DNA from: JBJXHN01 sp046233135
GTDB lineage: Bacteria; Pseudomonadota; Alphaproteobacteria; Rhodospirillales; Rhodospirillaceae
NCBI GenBank assembly: GCA_046233135.1
Contig: JBJXHN010000005.1
Location: 558,001 to 622,000 of the forward strand
Length of the DNA: 64,000 nucleotides
Direction: 5' to 3'
The notes beneath the pieces were generated by a model. That model had not been told where the DNA came from, made no database searches, and was given only the letters and a program-made list of their open reading frames with translations. Within the stretch, counting starts at the first letter, position 1. Each line of letters opens with the position of its first letter. The position numbers and the translations under genes are program-made. This document shows, one piece after another, positions 1 to 7,885 of the stretch.

Positions 1-1
1 C

Positions 2-703
2 CGCAATGAAACGGTCCGCCGCGACCTTTACGTAAAAGGCAGCGCTTTCGGGTCGGAGGCCGCCTGGGAGGCCGCCCAGCGGGCTCTGGTGGTGGGGCTG
101 GAGACTCGGTCCGACCTGCTGGAGCGGCAGGTGTCCTTCGGTGATCTGTCGATGACCTACACCGGCACTCCATTCGACGAGGTGCTGGCTGCCCTGGACG
201 AAGGCGCGTGCACGGTTGCGGACCTGCCGCAGCGTGGGCCGCTGAAGGGGCAGCCGCCGATGCTGGTGCTGGATGCGGTGCGGCTGCTGCTGGCAGGCGG
301 GTTGATCCGGCCCTTCGCCACGCCAACGGAGCCCCCCGGCGCGGGGACGGTGGATCCCAGCGGGGCCTTCATGATGACGCATCCTTTGAACCGGGCCATG
401 GCCGGCCGCCTGGGGTTCAGTGCACCACGCGTACCGCTGGTGTCGCCGGGGCTGGGGGGCGGTTTGATGATGAGCAACATGGAAAGCCTGCTGCTGCTCG
501 GCTTGTGTGACGTCGGGCGCGCCAAGGCACCTGAATGGGCGGCGCAGGTCTTGCGCAAAGCCGCCAGCGAAGTGGTGGTGGGAACGGGCGCCCTGTCAGA
601 AACGGAAACCCTGGCGCTGTTCCGCAGGAGTCTTGATGCACTGATCTCCGACAAGCTGGAGAAATTGGTGGAACTGGGCGTTGTCATGCCGGTGGAGACA
701 TAA
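2..703 (+). CDS. C-terminal part of a methyltransferase-type protein with regulatory domain (5' end outside window)
   Basis: The reading frame is open from the left edge, so the start lies outside the window. The first visible residues read RNETVRRDLYVKG, a motif I associate with the methyltransferase regulatory domain (MethyTransf_Reg, PF10119) that follows a SAM-binding domain in this family. The rest is a helical, leucine-rich region of about 220 residues that ends at a TAA. The SAM-binding half is not visible, so the enzymatic role and substrate are inferred only from the usual domain pairing. The gene converges on the histidine kinase gene, with about 30 bases between the two stops. Confidence 0.6.
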   Translation, partial: RNETVRRDLYVKGSAFGSEAAWEAAQRALVVGLETRSDLLERQVSFGDLSMTYTGTPFDEVLAALDEGACTVADLPQRGPLKGQPPMLVLDAVRLLLAGGLIRPFATPTEPPGAGTVDPSGAFMMTHPLNRAMAGRLGFSAPRVPLVSPGLGGGLMMSNMESLLLLGLCDVGRAKAPEWAAQVLRKAASEVVVGTGALSETETLALFRRSLDALISDKLEKLVELGVVMPVET

Positions 704-734
704 AAGTTCCTGATTCGGGTACGGACACCCGGGC

Positions 735-2744
735 TTACGCCGGATCGTACGGGGCGCTGGCGGGTGGCAAACCGAAGCCGCTGGCCAGCAGGTCGGCGAT
801 GGCGGCGCGCAGGACCTCCGGCTTGACCGGCTTGTGAAGCAACGGCAATCCACTGGCGTCGGCTTCGCGCAGGCGCTGGGGGGCCGTGTCGCCGGTCAGC
901 AGCAGGGCCGGTACCGGGGCGTCGAAATGGTCACGGATTCGCGCGACCGCATCCACCCCGGTGACGCCGTCGCCCAGCCGGTAGTCGGCCACCACCACAT
1001 CCGGCGGGGCGTCCAGGCCGCCGCTGTCCAGGCCTTCTTGCAGGCTGTCCAGGCTGTCGAAGGCCAGAACCTCGCAGTCCCAGCCTTCCAGCACCATGGT
1101 CAGGCCGTCCAGGATGGCCGGTTCGTCGTCCAGCACCATGATGGTCAGGCCGTGGGCGGCGTCCGGCTCGGCATGGGGCAGGGCGAAGTCCAGAATGGGA
1201 TCGAAATCTTCCCCCCGGGGCACGGGCAGCAGCAGGCCGAAAATCGACCCCTGGCCGGGCCGGCTGGCGACGGTGATGCGGGCGCCGAGCAGGCTGCCGA
1301 CCCGCTTGACGATGGCCAGGCCAAGGCCCAGGCCCTCTCCCTTTTCCCGGGCCGGGTTTTCCACCTGATGGAAGTCTTCGAAGATCAGGCCGGTCTGGTC
1401 GGCGGGAATGCCCACGCCCGTATCGGCCACCTGCACCTCTACCCCGTCGGGCCGGCGCCGGACCCCCAGCAGCACCCGGCCGGCGGGGGTGTAGCGCACG
1501 GCATTGCCCAGGAAATTGCGCAGCACGATTTCCACCAGCGCCGGATCGGCATGAACCATGGCGCTGGTGCGCACGCAGCGGAAGTCCAGCCCCTTGGCCT
1601 CGGCAACCGGGTGGAATTCCTCGGCCAAGCGGGTCAGCAGCGGCCCCAGCCCCTGGTCCCGCAACTCGCAGCGCATTAGCCCGGCATCCAGCTTGGAGAT
1701 GTCGAGCAGGGTGTTAAGCAGGCTGGTCAGGGCTTCGGCGGTCTTTTCGATCTTGTGGACGATGGCCGCGCGCTGGGGATCGCTTTCCTTGCCCGCCAGG
1801 ACGGACACGAACATGTTCAGGGCCTGAAGCGGCTGGCGCAGGTCGTGACTGGCCGCGGCCAGGAAGCGGGTCTTGGCGCGGCTGGAGCGGTCGGCCTCTT
1901 CCTTGGCGGCGCGCAGGTTCTGTTCGGCCAGCCGTTCCTGGGTGTTGTCGCGCACATGCATGAAGACCGTCGCGGTTTCGCCCACCCGCTGGCGATAGAG
2001 GGCGGCACTGACCTGGCCCCACAGGGTCTGCCCGCCCCGGCCGATGAAACGCAGGGACACCGACAGATGGCGTTCCTGGCCGCTGCCCAGGCGGTGCAGC
2101 AGGTCGTAGGCGATCTTGATATCGCCGGGAAAGACGATGCTGGCCAGCTCCCGGTCGGCGGCCTGCTCCGGCTCCAGGCCCAAGAGCTGGCCCATCATGG
2201 GATTGATGGCCTGCAGGCGCCCGGACAGTCCCAGCAGGGCCATGCCGTGGCCGGCCGATTCGAAGGCGCTGCGGAATCGTTCCTCTGCATCATTCAGGGA
2301 CAGGCGCAGCAGGCGGCTTTCGGTGATATCACGCAACCGAAGGACCGCTGCCCCGACGGTGTCGTCGGCATTCGTCACCGGGGTCAGACCGACGGACCAC
2401 CAGCGGCCGGCGTCCTGGTCTTCGACCCATTCTCCAACTCCGCAAGCCATCACCCGTTCCAGCGCCGCACGGCGACCTGCTGCCGCATGGGGGCCTAGGT
2501 CGCCGAAGGCGTCCGTCCCCGCCGCCAGCCCCGCCGCGCCGCCCGGCAACACCCGCCCCGTGCCGTCGACCACCATCGTCCGGTCTTCTCCGGCGCGCAG
2601 CACGGCGGCCAGCAGGACGTCCGGGGAGGGAGGTGCGGCAGAGGCGCCAGGGCCGGGGCCGGGGGGCGAAGGGGGCGTGTCGGTCCGGGAGGAGGGCATG
2701 GGAGCAGCGGCCTCGCTTGACGAACGGGAAAGGGCGTCCGACAT
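735..2744 (-). CDS. Hybrid sensor histidine kinase (PAS-HisKA-HATPase-REC)
   Basis: This 669-residue protein reads as a cytoplasmic hybrid kinase. It has a Pro-rich N-terminus, two PAS-like regions (about 40-140 and 155-275), a dimerisation/phosphoacceptor segment with the H-box SHDLRQ (His about 300), an ATPase domain with N-box NFLGNAVRYTP and G-boxes DTGVGIP and GEGLGLGL, and a C-terminal receiver domain starting near 532 with the acceptor Asp in VVADYRLGDG (about 587) and the Lys in HKPVKP. No membrane segment is apparent, so sensing is probably through the PAS domains. The SHDLRQP form of the H-box with an attached receiver is common in alphaproteobacterial orphan hybrids. No partner regulator lies beside it, and its signal is unknown. 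Confidence 0.9.
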   Translation of the reverse strand: MSDALSRSSSEAAAPMPSSRTDTPPSPPGPGPGASAAPPSPDVLLAAVLRAGEDRTMVVDGTGRVLPGGAAGLAAGTDAFGDLGPHAAAGRRAALERVMACGVGEWVEDQDAGRWWSVGLTPVTNADDTVGAAVLRLRDITESRLLRLSLNDAEERFRSAFESAGHGMALLGLSGRLQAINPMMGQLLGLEPEQAADRELASIVFPGDIKIAYDLLHRLGSGQERHLSVSLRFIGRGGQTLWGQVSAALYRQRVGETATVFMHVRDNTQERLAEQNLRAAKEEADRSSRAKTRFLAAASHDLRQPLQALNMFVSVLAGKESDPQRAAIVHKIEKTAEALTSLLNTLLDISKLDAGLMRCELRDQGLGPLLTRLAEEFHPVAEAKGLDFRCVRTSAMVHADPALVEIVLRNFLGNAVRYTPAGRVLLGVRRRPDGVEVQVADTGVGIPADQTGLIFEDFHQVENPAREKGEGLGLGLAIVKRVGSLLGARITVASRPGQGSIFGLLLPVPRGEDFDPILDFALPHAEPDAAHGLTIMVLDDEPAILDGLTMVLEGWDCEVLAFDSLDSLQEGLDSGGLDAPPDVVVADYRLGDGVTGVDAVARIRDHFDAPVPALLLTGDTAPQRLREADASGLPLLHKPVKPEVLRAAIADLLASGFGLPPASAPYDPA

Positions 2745-2825
2745 TATGCAACAGGATGGTGCCCTTCGGGGATCATCCCTTCATGGGCGCCGGCAACGGG
2801 CCCCCCATGCGTGTTTGCTCCGGAC

Positions 2826-2869
2826 CCTCCTTGTCCCCTTGCGGGATGGCGGGGTCCCGGCCGAGGAGG
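2826..2869 (+). promoter_or_regulatory. Possible RNA thermometer hiding the hsp20 ribosome-binding site
   Basis: The Shine-Dalgarno core AGGAGG (2864-2869) in front of the Hsp20 GTG start can pair perfectly with CCTCCT at 2826-2831. A few more pairs and G-U wobbles extend the stem inward. GGACCC (2823-2828) can also pair with GGGTCC further in, which would compete. Small heat-shock genes of alphaproteobacteria are often controlled by such leader structures (ROSE type). This assignment rests only on the pairing seen by eye. Confidence 0.35.
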
Positions 2870-2876
2870 ACGCAAC

Positions 2877-3356
2877 GTGACGAGACTATCCGTGTTCAAC
2901 AGCCCCCTGCTATTGGGCTTCGACCATTTCGAGCGGGTTCTGGACCGCGTTTCGAAGACCCAGGCGGAAGGCTACCCCCCCTATAATATCGAACAGGTGG
3001 GCGAAACAGCCCTGCGCATCACCCTGGCCGTCGCCGGTTTCGGCGAGGACGACCTGTCGGTGTCCGTGGAGGACAACCAGCTGGTCATCCGTGGCAAGCG
3101 CCAACAGGACGATTGCGAGAAGATCTATTTGCATCGCGGTATCGCCTCCCGGCAGTTCCATCGCAGTTTCGTGCTTGCTGAAGGGATCGAGATCGCCGGT
3201 GCGGCGCTGGAAAACGGTCTGCTGCATATCGACCTGGAACGGCCCATTCCCGAACCCCAGGTGCGCCATATCAAGATCGATACCAGCCCCGCTTCCAAGG
3301 CCAAATCTGCCAAGACCATCGATCTCAGTGATCCGTCAGGGTCCGACAGGGCGTAG
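2877..3356 (+). CDS. Small heat-shock protein, Hsp20/alpha-crystallin family
   Basis: This is an ATP-independent holdase chaperone of the IbpA/HspA class, 159 residues from the GTG at 2877. That GTG is preceded by GAGGAGGA with good spacing; an upstream in-frame ATG at 2811 has no such site. The N-terminus MTRLSVFNSPLLLGFDHFER and the segment PPYNIEQVGE lead into the alpha-crystallin domain, with LAVAGFGEDDLSVSVEDN, the dodecamer-type GIASRQFHRSFVL, and the conserved A-x-L-x-N-G-L-L (AALENGLL). A DUF1150 gene follows about 300 bases downstream, the usual alphaproteobacterial arrangement. Confidence 0.95.
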   Translation: MTRLSVFNSPLLLGFDHFERVLDRVSKTQAEGYPPYNIEQVGETALRITLAVAGFGEDDLSVSVEDNQLVIRGKRQQDDCEKIYLHRGIASRQFHRSFVLAEGIEIAGAALENGLLHIDLERPIPEPQVRHIKIDTSPASKAKSAKTIDLSDPSGSDRA

Positions 3357-3652
3357 CTCCTCTGGCCGGTGCCTCTCTCGCCGGCGCTTCGCGACGGACG
3401 AAGAACGGCCCGTGCCGAGGCAGATGCCCTGAGCAAGATCGATGTCGAGGAAACGGATGTTTTGCCGGTCCGGTCCGGACTCCGACTTTCGGGGATCCGA
3501 CAGGCTTGTCCGGACGTTAACCCCTTGCAGACTATTTAGCGTGTAAGATTGAATGGGGATGGTCCCAGACCAACCTATTATGTGCAAGGGCAGACGGCAT
3601 CCCAGGCTGACGCACCCGGTTTCCCCCGGGTTGATGAGAAGGAGTGGATACC

Positions 3653-3904
3653 ATGGCCGAAACTCTGAGTGTCGCACCGGCGACCAAAGCCCAACTGGCT
3701 TCCCTGACCCCCCAGGACCTGGAAGCGCTCGGCACCAACATCGTTGCCTATACCCGGCCCGTTGAAGCGGACAACGAAGGAGAGCACCAGACGTTCTGGG
3801 CGATCTTTGCCGCCAACGGACAGCAGATCGGCTGGGCGCCCACCTACGAGATGGCGCAGCAGGCGATTCGCTCCCACGACATGCAGCCCGTCCGCCTGCA
3901 CTGA
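3653..3904 (+). CDS. DUF1150 family small protein
   Basis: This is an 83-residue protein from the ATG at 3653, which has GAGAAGGAG eight bases upstream. The alternative GTG at 3644 overlaps that site and is unlikely. The core LEALGTNIVAYTRPV, then FWAIFAANGQQIGWAPTYEMA and a C-terminal HDMQPVRLH, fits DUF1150 proteins, which are found almost only in alphaproteobacteria next to Hsp20 genes. The molecular role is unknown; the neighbour suggests a stress or proteostasis function. The 296 bases between hsp20 and this gene hold no other gene. Confidence 0.85.
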   Translation: MAETLSVAPATKAQLASLTPQDLEALGTNIVAYTRPVEADNEGEHQTFWAIFAANGQQIGWAPTYEMAQQAIRSHDMQPVRLH

Positions 3905-3940
3905 TCGCGGGACGGTGCATGCTCCGGGGAGGGGGCGTTT

Positions 3941-4870
3941 CTACTCCCCGGAGGTGGTGTTCGAGGTAGCCGCTTCCGCCGGCCGGACGGACCGCTTGGT
4001 CGTCCGCGATTCCCGGTGCAGCAGATACAGGCCCGAAGCGGCGACTACGGGCATGCCCCACAGGGTCGACTCCAGCGGCAAGGTGTCGAACACCAGCCAG
4101 CCCAGGAGTGTGGCCCACATCAGGTAGGTATAGTCGAAGGGCGCCACCACGCTTGCCGGCGCCAGACGCACGGATTGGGCCAGTGCGGTCTGACCCAGGC
4201 CGCCGACCATCCCCAGCAGCATCAGCAGGCCGAAGGTGGTCGGCGACGGCGTTGTCCAGACGAAGGGCATCACCGGCGCCAGCACGATCACGTTCATGAA
4301 GTTCAGCCAGAAGGCGCTGGACAGGCTGGTCATGGTCCGGCCCTGGATGCGCAACACCACCAGCAGCGTTGCGTAGCCCAAGGCGCCCATCAGGGCCCAG
4401 GCCGCGCCCCAGGACAGGACGCCCCCGCTGGGTTGCAGGATGATCATCACCCCGGCAAACCCCACCAGGATCGCCACCCAGCGCCGCCACCCCACTTCCT
4501 CGCCCAGAAAGGGCACGGCCATCAGAGTGACGAACAGCGGCGAGGTAAAGGTGATGGCCCCCACCTCGGCCATGCCCAGGGTTTGCAGGGCGGTGAAAAA
4601 CCCCACCAGCGTCGCCATTCCCAGAACCATGCGCAGGCCCACCAGCACTGGCTTCTTCAAGGCCCGGTCGGCGGGAGCCTGGGTGATGAACAGGGGAAAG
4701 ACGACGGTGATTGCGCCCAGATTCCGGAAAAAGACCAACTGGAGAATGGAAAACTCCCCCCCCAGCAGCTTTGCCAGGGCGTCCATGCTGGCGAACAGCC
4801 CCATGGCGACCACCATGAAGCCGATGCCGGCAAGGTGGTGGTTGGGTGGGGGGGAGCTGTCAATATGCAT
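3941..4870 (-). CDS. EamA/DMT-superfamily transporter
   Basis: This 309-residue integral membrane protein has about ten hydrophobic segments arranged as two EamA repeats. Recognisable parts are GFMVVAMGLFASMDALAKLL at the N-terminus, FRNLGAI, ALQTLGMAEVGAITFTSPLF at the end of the first repeat, and APASVVAPFDYTYLMWATLL in the second. The family exports or takes up metabolites such as amino acids and nucleosides; the substrate cannot be read from sequence. It converges on the DUF1150 gene and is probably transcribed alone from the AT-richer region upstream. Confidence 0.9.
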   Translation of the reverse strand: MHIDSSPPPNHHLAGIGFMVVAMGLFASMDALAKLLGGEFSILQLVFFRNLGAITVVFPLFITQAPADRALKKPVLVGLRMVLGMATLVGFFTALQTLGMAEVGAITFTSPLFVTLMAVPFLGEEVGWRRWVAILVGFAGVMIILQPSGGVLSWGAAWALMGALGYATLLVVLRIQGRTMTSLSSAFWLNFMNVIVLAPVMPFVWTTPSPTTFGLLMLLGMVGGLGQTALAQSVRLAPASVVAPFDYTYLMWATLLGWLVFDTLPLESTLWGMPVVAASGLYLLHRESRTTKRSVRPAEAATSNTTSGE

Positions 4871-5252
4871 GGTTTTTGAATGACATTTTAGGGTTGATGG
4901 CGGTGTCGATATACTCGCTTATGCATTTGCCATTTTTAATTTGTGGGATTATCGTGATGACCCGGTCGACGGATGCAAAATGGCCGCTTGAGAAGGCCTG
5001 AGCCGACCTTATATGAACCGGTACATGACTGGTCCTGAAGGCCAGCCGCGGGAAGAGGGAATACCTTAACGAGGATGGAAATGATAGCCGTGGGGCTGGT
5101 AAAGGGCTCCGCAGCCGTGTCATTTTCCATTTTCGCATCTTTGGATTGGTGCGCGCAAGCGTTGAGCGGTCCCTGAATCTCAAAGAATGCCTGAAGCGTT
5201 TCCCGGGCGGCAATCATGGGGACCAGAGTCCTGGTGGGAGGAGAAGAAAGGC
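4871..5252. other. Intergenic region, AT-richer than surroundings
   Basis: This stretch separates the divergent EamA gene and the small gene at 5253. It is visibly poorer in GC than its surroundings and presumably carries both promoters. Open frames on the minus strand here (4860-5213 and 4936-5217) overlap each other, resemble no family I know and were not accepted as genes. I see no clear operator or RNA. Confidence 0.4.
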
Positions 5253-5486
5253 ATGTTAACGGCGAGCCTGCGTCTACGTCGCGGCGAATCGGAACCCCCC
5301 GTGCGGTCCGGCAGCCCGCGCCCGAAAAATTCCCTGTGGCCCGACCCCTATCCCGGCACCGAAGAGCCCTGCCTGCGGGATATGTTGGAGGATGACGTGC
5401 TGCGCAGCTTGATGGCTTGTGATGGCATCGCAGAAAGCAGCCTGCACGCTCTGGTAAAGGATACCCGTCAGCGCCTGGGGAACTGA
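5253..5486 (+). CDS. Conserved small protein of unknown function
   Basis: This is a 77-residue protein from the ATG at 5253, which is preceded by GGAGGAGAAG. The N-terminus is basic and Pro-rich (LRLRRGESEPP). The C-terminal half is a helical segment, LRDMLEDDVLRSLMACDGI, followed by HALVKDTRQRL. This pattern resembles small uncharacterised proteins of Rhodospirillales, but I cannot assign a family. A strong hairpin follows the stop. No function is proposed. Confidence 0.6.
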   Translation: MLTASLRLRRGESEPPVRSGSPRPKNSLWPDPYPGTEEPCLRDMLEDDVLRSLMACDGIAESSLHALVKDTRQRLGN

Positions 5487-5554
5487 GGAGGCCCGGTTCC
5501 CTGCCCGGTTGTCCGGATGAATTGTTGAGTTATCAGTCTCTTGTGTCGGCTTGA

Positions 5555-5603
5555 TCAAGGCCGGCGCCGTCTCCGTCACGCGGAGAGAGGGCGCCGGCCT
5601 TGA
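5555..5603 (+). terminator. Strong two-level hairpin, probable terminator
   Basis: A perfect 14-bp inverted repeat joins 5555-5568 (TCAAGGCCGGCGCC) and 5590-5603. A second 6-bp stem, TCTCCG/CGGAGA, lies inside its loop. A short T run (GCGTTTTC) follows. Its position behind the small gene at 5253-5486 fits an intrinsic terminator that insulates the secretion operon downstream. Confidence 0.6.
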
Positions 5604-5652
5604 GCGTTTTCGGGACCGCAAGATCGGTGGCGAGAGGCCATCCGAATTGGGG

Positions 5653-5668
5653 TGTGATCGCAATCACT
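5653..5668. promoter_or_regulatory. CRP-like operator 1
   Basis: The sequence reads TGTGA-N6-TCACT, one base from the TGTGA-N6-TCACA consensus of CRP-type regulators. It lies in AT-rich DNA upstream of the type I secretion genes. A second half-matched site lies exactly 35 bases downstream. Binding is inferred from the motif only. Confidence 0.5.
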
Positions 5669-5687
5669 CAGATTTTATTCAAATTTC

Positions 5688-5703
5688 CGTGACCTCCATC
5701 ACA
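5688..5703. promoter_or_regulatory. CRP-like operator 2
   Basis: The sequence reads CGTGA-N6-TCACA, again one base from the CRP consensus. Its centre is 35 bases from that of the first site, a little over three helical turns. The pair sits 100-150 bases upstream of the small ORF at 5802 and about 350 bases upstream of the exporter start. Confidence 0.5.
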
Positions 5704-5801
5704 TTCCCATCGGCTTGCGAGGGGCATTCTCTCGGTCAACGGCGCTCCGCCGGAAGGGGCGCCGGCGAGATCATGGGTCGTGAGAACAAAGGATGGGGAT
5801 C

Positions 5802-5999
5802 ATGCGATGTGCCGCGGAACAGGCGTTGAACGACCACTTCTGGGCGCGGGTGTCCCCGGTGCTCGACGGTCGGGCCGATCACGATTGCCATTCTCATCAT
5901 CACGGCTATTCCGGCGAATCGGGTGTGCGCCAGAAGGGCGGACCCGGTGCCTGGGGCGGAGAAAACTTGTTCGACGAGCGAACAGTCACTGAAACCTAG
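5802..5999 (+). CDS. Possible small His-rich protein ahead of the type I secretion operon
   Basis: This candidate encodes 65 residues from the ATG at 5802, which has AAAGGA eight bases upstream. Third codon positions are GC-rich like real genes here. It contains RADHDCHSHHHGYSGE, a cluster of Asp, His and Cys that could bind metal, and a Gly-rich C-terminal part. It resembles no family I recognise. It lies between the CRP-like sites and the exporter gene, in the same direction, so it could be the first gene of that operon. It could also be a chance frame. Confidence 0.4.
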   Translation: MRCAAEQALNDHFWARVSPVLDGRADHDCHSHHHGYSGESGVRQKGGPGAWGGENLFDERTVTET

Positions 6000-6056
6000 G
6001 CGCTTTCCTTCTAATCTAAGCCCTCGGAACGAGAGGGTGGAAAAGGGGAGAATCCC

Positions 6057-7859
6057 ATGACGATGCAGCACACCGCCACACCGGCGCGGCCGGGCGCAGG
6101 GCGCCCGGTGGCCGGCGACCCCCCTGTTTTGGCCGAACCGTTGGGCGCCTTGCGGCGGGCCATGTGGGTTCTCGTGGGGGTGGGTTTCTTCCTGAACCTG
6201 CTGGTGCTGACCACCCCGATCTATATGACCCAGGTGTTCGACCGGGTGCTGTCCACCGGGCACTATGAAACCCTGTTGATGGTGACCCTGATCGCCTTCG
6301 TCGCCCTGGCCGTGCATGGGACGCTGGATGCGGTGCGCGCGGCGATGCTGAACCGCACCGCTCAATGGCTGGAAGGGCGACTCGGGGCGCCGGTGATGGA
6401 AGCCTCCGTCGGCCGCGCCATCGCCACCGGGACGCCGGGGGAAGGGTTCCGCGATCTCGCCCTGGTGCGCCAGACCATCACCGGCAGCGGCTATGTGGCG
6501 GCGCTGGACGCGCCCTGGGTGCCGCTGTTCATTATCCTTCTCTATCTGGTTCACCCGATGATCGGCACGGTGGCCCTGCTGGCGGCCATCGCCCTGTTCA
6601 GTCTGGCCCTGATCAACGACCGGGCCACCCGCGCGCCCCTGTCCAAGGCCGGCGAAGCCCAGATGGTGCGCATCCGCATGGCGGAATCCGCCGCCCGCAA
6701 TGCCCAGGTGGTGCGGGCCATGGGTCTGATGCCCAATCTGGTGGCCCGCTGGGTGGCCGACGGACGGGAACAGGATGCGTTGAGCGAGCAGGCCGGGACC
6801 CGTGCCGCCATCATCTCCGGCTTTACCCGATTCGTGCGCATGGCCGTACAGGTGGGGTTGCTGGGATTGGGGGCCTATCTGGTGCTGGAACGGGAGCTTA
6901 CGCCGGGGGGCATGATCGCCGCATCCGTCGTGCTGGGCCGTGCCCTGGCGCCCGTGGAACAGGCCATCCAGGGCTGGCGGAGTCTGGTGGCCGCCCGCTC
7001 CGCGCTTGGCCGTCTGCGCGCCCTGCTGACCCATTTCGGCCCCGCCCCTGCCGGCCAGACCCGCACCCGCATGCCTGCTCCGGAAGGTGCGGTGGCCTTG
7101 AATGGTGTCACCCTGGTGCCCCCCGGCGCCACCCGCCCAGTGTTGCAGGGGGTCAGTCTGACCCTGCGGCCGGGCACCATTACCGCCATTCTCGGTCCGT
7201 CGGCGGCGGGCAAAAGCTCTCTCTGCCGGGTGCTGGCCGGCATCTGGCCGCCCTCGGCCGGTCAGGTGCTGCTGGACGGGGTTGGCCTGGATAAATGGCA
7301 TCCGGAAGATCTGGGTCCCCATCTCGGCTACCTGCCCCAGGAAGTGGAGCTGTTCCCCGCCACGGTGCGTGAAAATATCGCCCGCCTGGGCACCGCCACC
7401 GACGAACAGGTGGTGGCGGCGGCCAAGCTGGCCGGCGTGCACGAGATGATCGCCGCCCTGCCGCAGGGATACGACACCCCGCTGGGCGATGGCGGCATGG
7501 TGCTTTCCGGCGGCCAGCGCCAGCGGATCGGCCTTGCCCGTGCTTTGTTCGGTTCTCCGGCCATTGTCGTACTGGACGAACCGAACGCCAATCTCGATTC
7601 CGATGGAGAGCGAGCGCTGATGCAGACCTTGTCGCGGCTGAAGGACAGCGGCGTTACCGTCGTTCTGGTGGCCCACCGCCGGGCAGTCTTGCAGGTGGTC
7701 GATTCGGTGGCCCTTCTGGACGCTGGCCGCCTGCTCGTCCATGGTCCCCGCGACCGGGCGATGGAGGAAATCAGCCGCATGATGCGCAGCAAGGAAGCCG
7801 GAGCGAGCCGGCCGACCCTGAGCGATTCGAACCCCCGTCAGCCGCAGAACGTGGCCTGA
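6057..7859 (+). CDS. Type I secretion system permease/ATPase (PrtD/HlyB-type ABC exporter)
   Basis: This 600-residue inner-membrane exporter ATPase starts at the ATG at 6057, behind GGGGAG. Residues about 25-330 form the ABC transmembrane domain, with the typical entry LVLTTPIYMTQVFDRVLST. The nucleotide-binding domain has Walker A GPSAAGKSS (about 380), Q-loop GYLPQEVELFPATVRENI, signature LSGGQRQRIGLARAL (about 482), Walker B IVVLDEPN and H-loop VAHRR. There is no N-terminal C39 peptidase domain, so it resembles PrtD/AprD exporters of RTX-type or C-terminal-signal proteins. The adaptor follows 26 bases downstream. No outer-membrane TolC gene or obvious substrate is adjacent. Confidence 0.93.
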   Translation: MTMQHTATPARPGAGRPVAGDPPVLAEPLGALRRAMWVLVGVGFFLNLLVLTTPIYMTQVFDRVLSTGHYETLLMVTLIAFVALAVHGTLDAVRAAMLNRTAQWLEGRLGAPVMEASVGRAIATGTPGEGFRDLALVRQTITGSGYVAALDAPWVPLFIILLYLVHPMIGTVALLAAIALFSLALINDRATRAPLSKAGEAQMVRIRMAESAARNAQVVRAMGLMPNLVARWVADGREQDALSEQAGTRAAIISGFTRFVRMAVQVGLLGLGAYLVLERELTPGGMIAASVVLGRALAPVEQAIQGWRSLVAARSALGRLRALLTHFGPAPAGQTRTRMPAPEGAVALNGVTLVPPGATRPVLQGVSLTLRPGTITAILGPSAAGKSSLCRVLAGIWPPSAGQVLLDGVGLDKWHPEDLGPHLGYLPQEVELFPATVRENIARLGTATDEQVVAAAKLAGVHEMIAALPQGYDTPLGDGGMVLSGGQRQRIGLARALFGSPAIVVLDEPNANLDSDGERALMQTLSRLKDSGVTVVLVAHRRAVLQVVDSVALLDAGRLLVHGPRDRAMEEISRMMRSKEAGASRPTLSDSNPRQPQNVA

Positions 7860-7885
7860 TCCGCGCTCCAGAAAGGATGCTCCCG

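Noticed and set aside
3336..4490. A 384-codon minus-strand frame spanning DUF1150 and EamA genes
   Set aside because: It overlaps two well-supported genes in other frames and shows no family resemblance.
4936..5217. Minus-strand frame of 93 codons in the AT-richer gap
   Set aside because: No ribosome-binding site or family signal, and it overlaps another equally weak frame.
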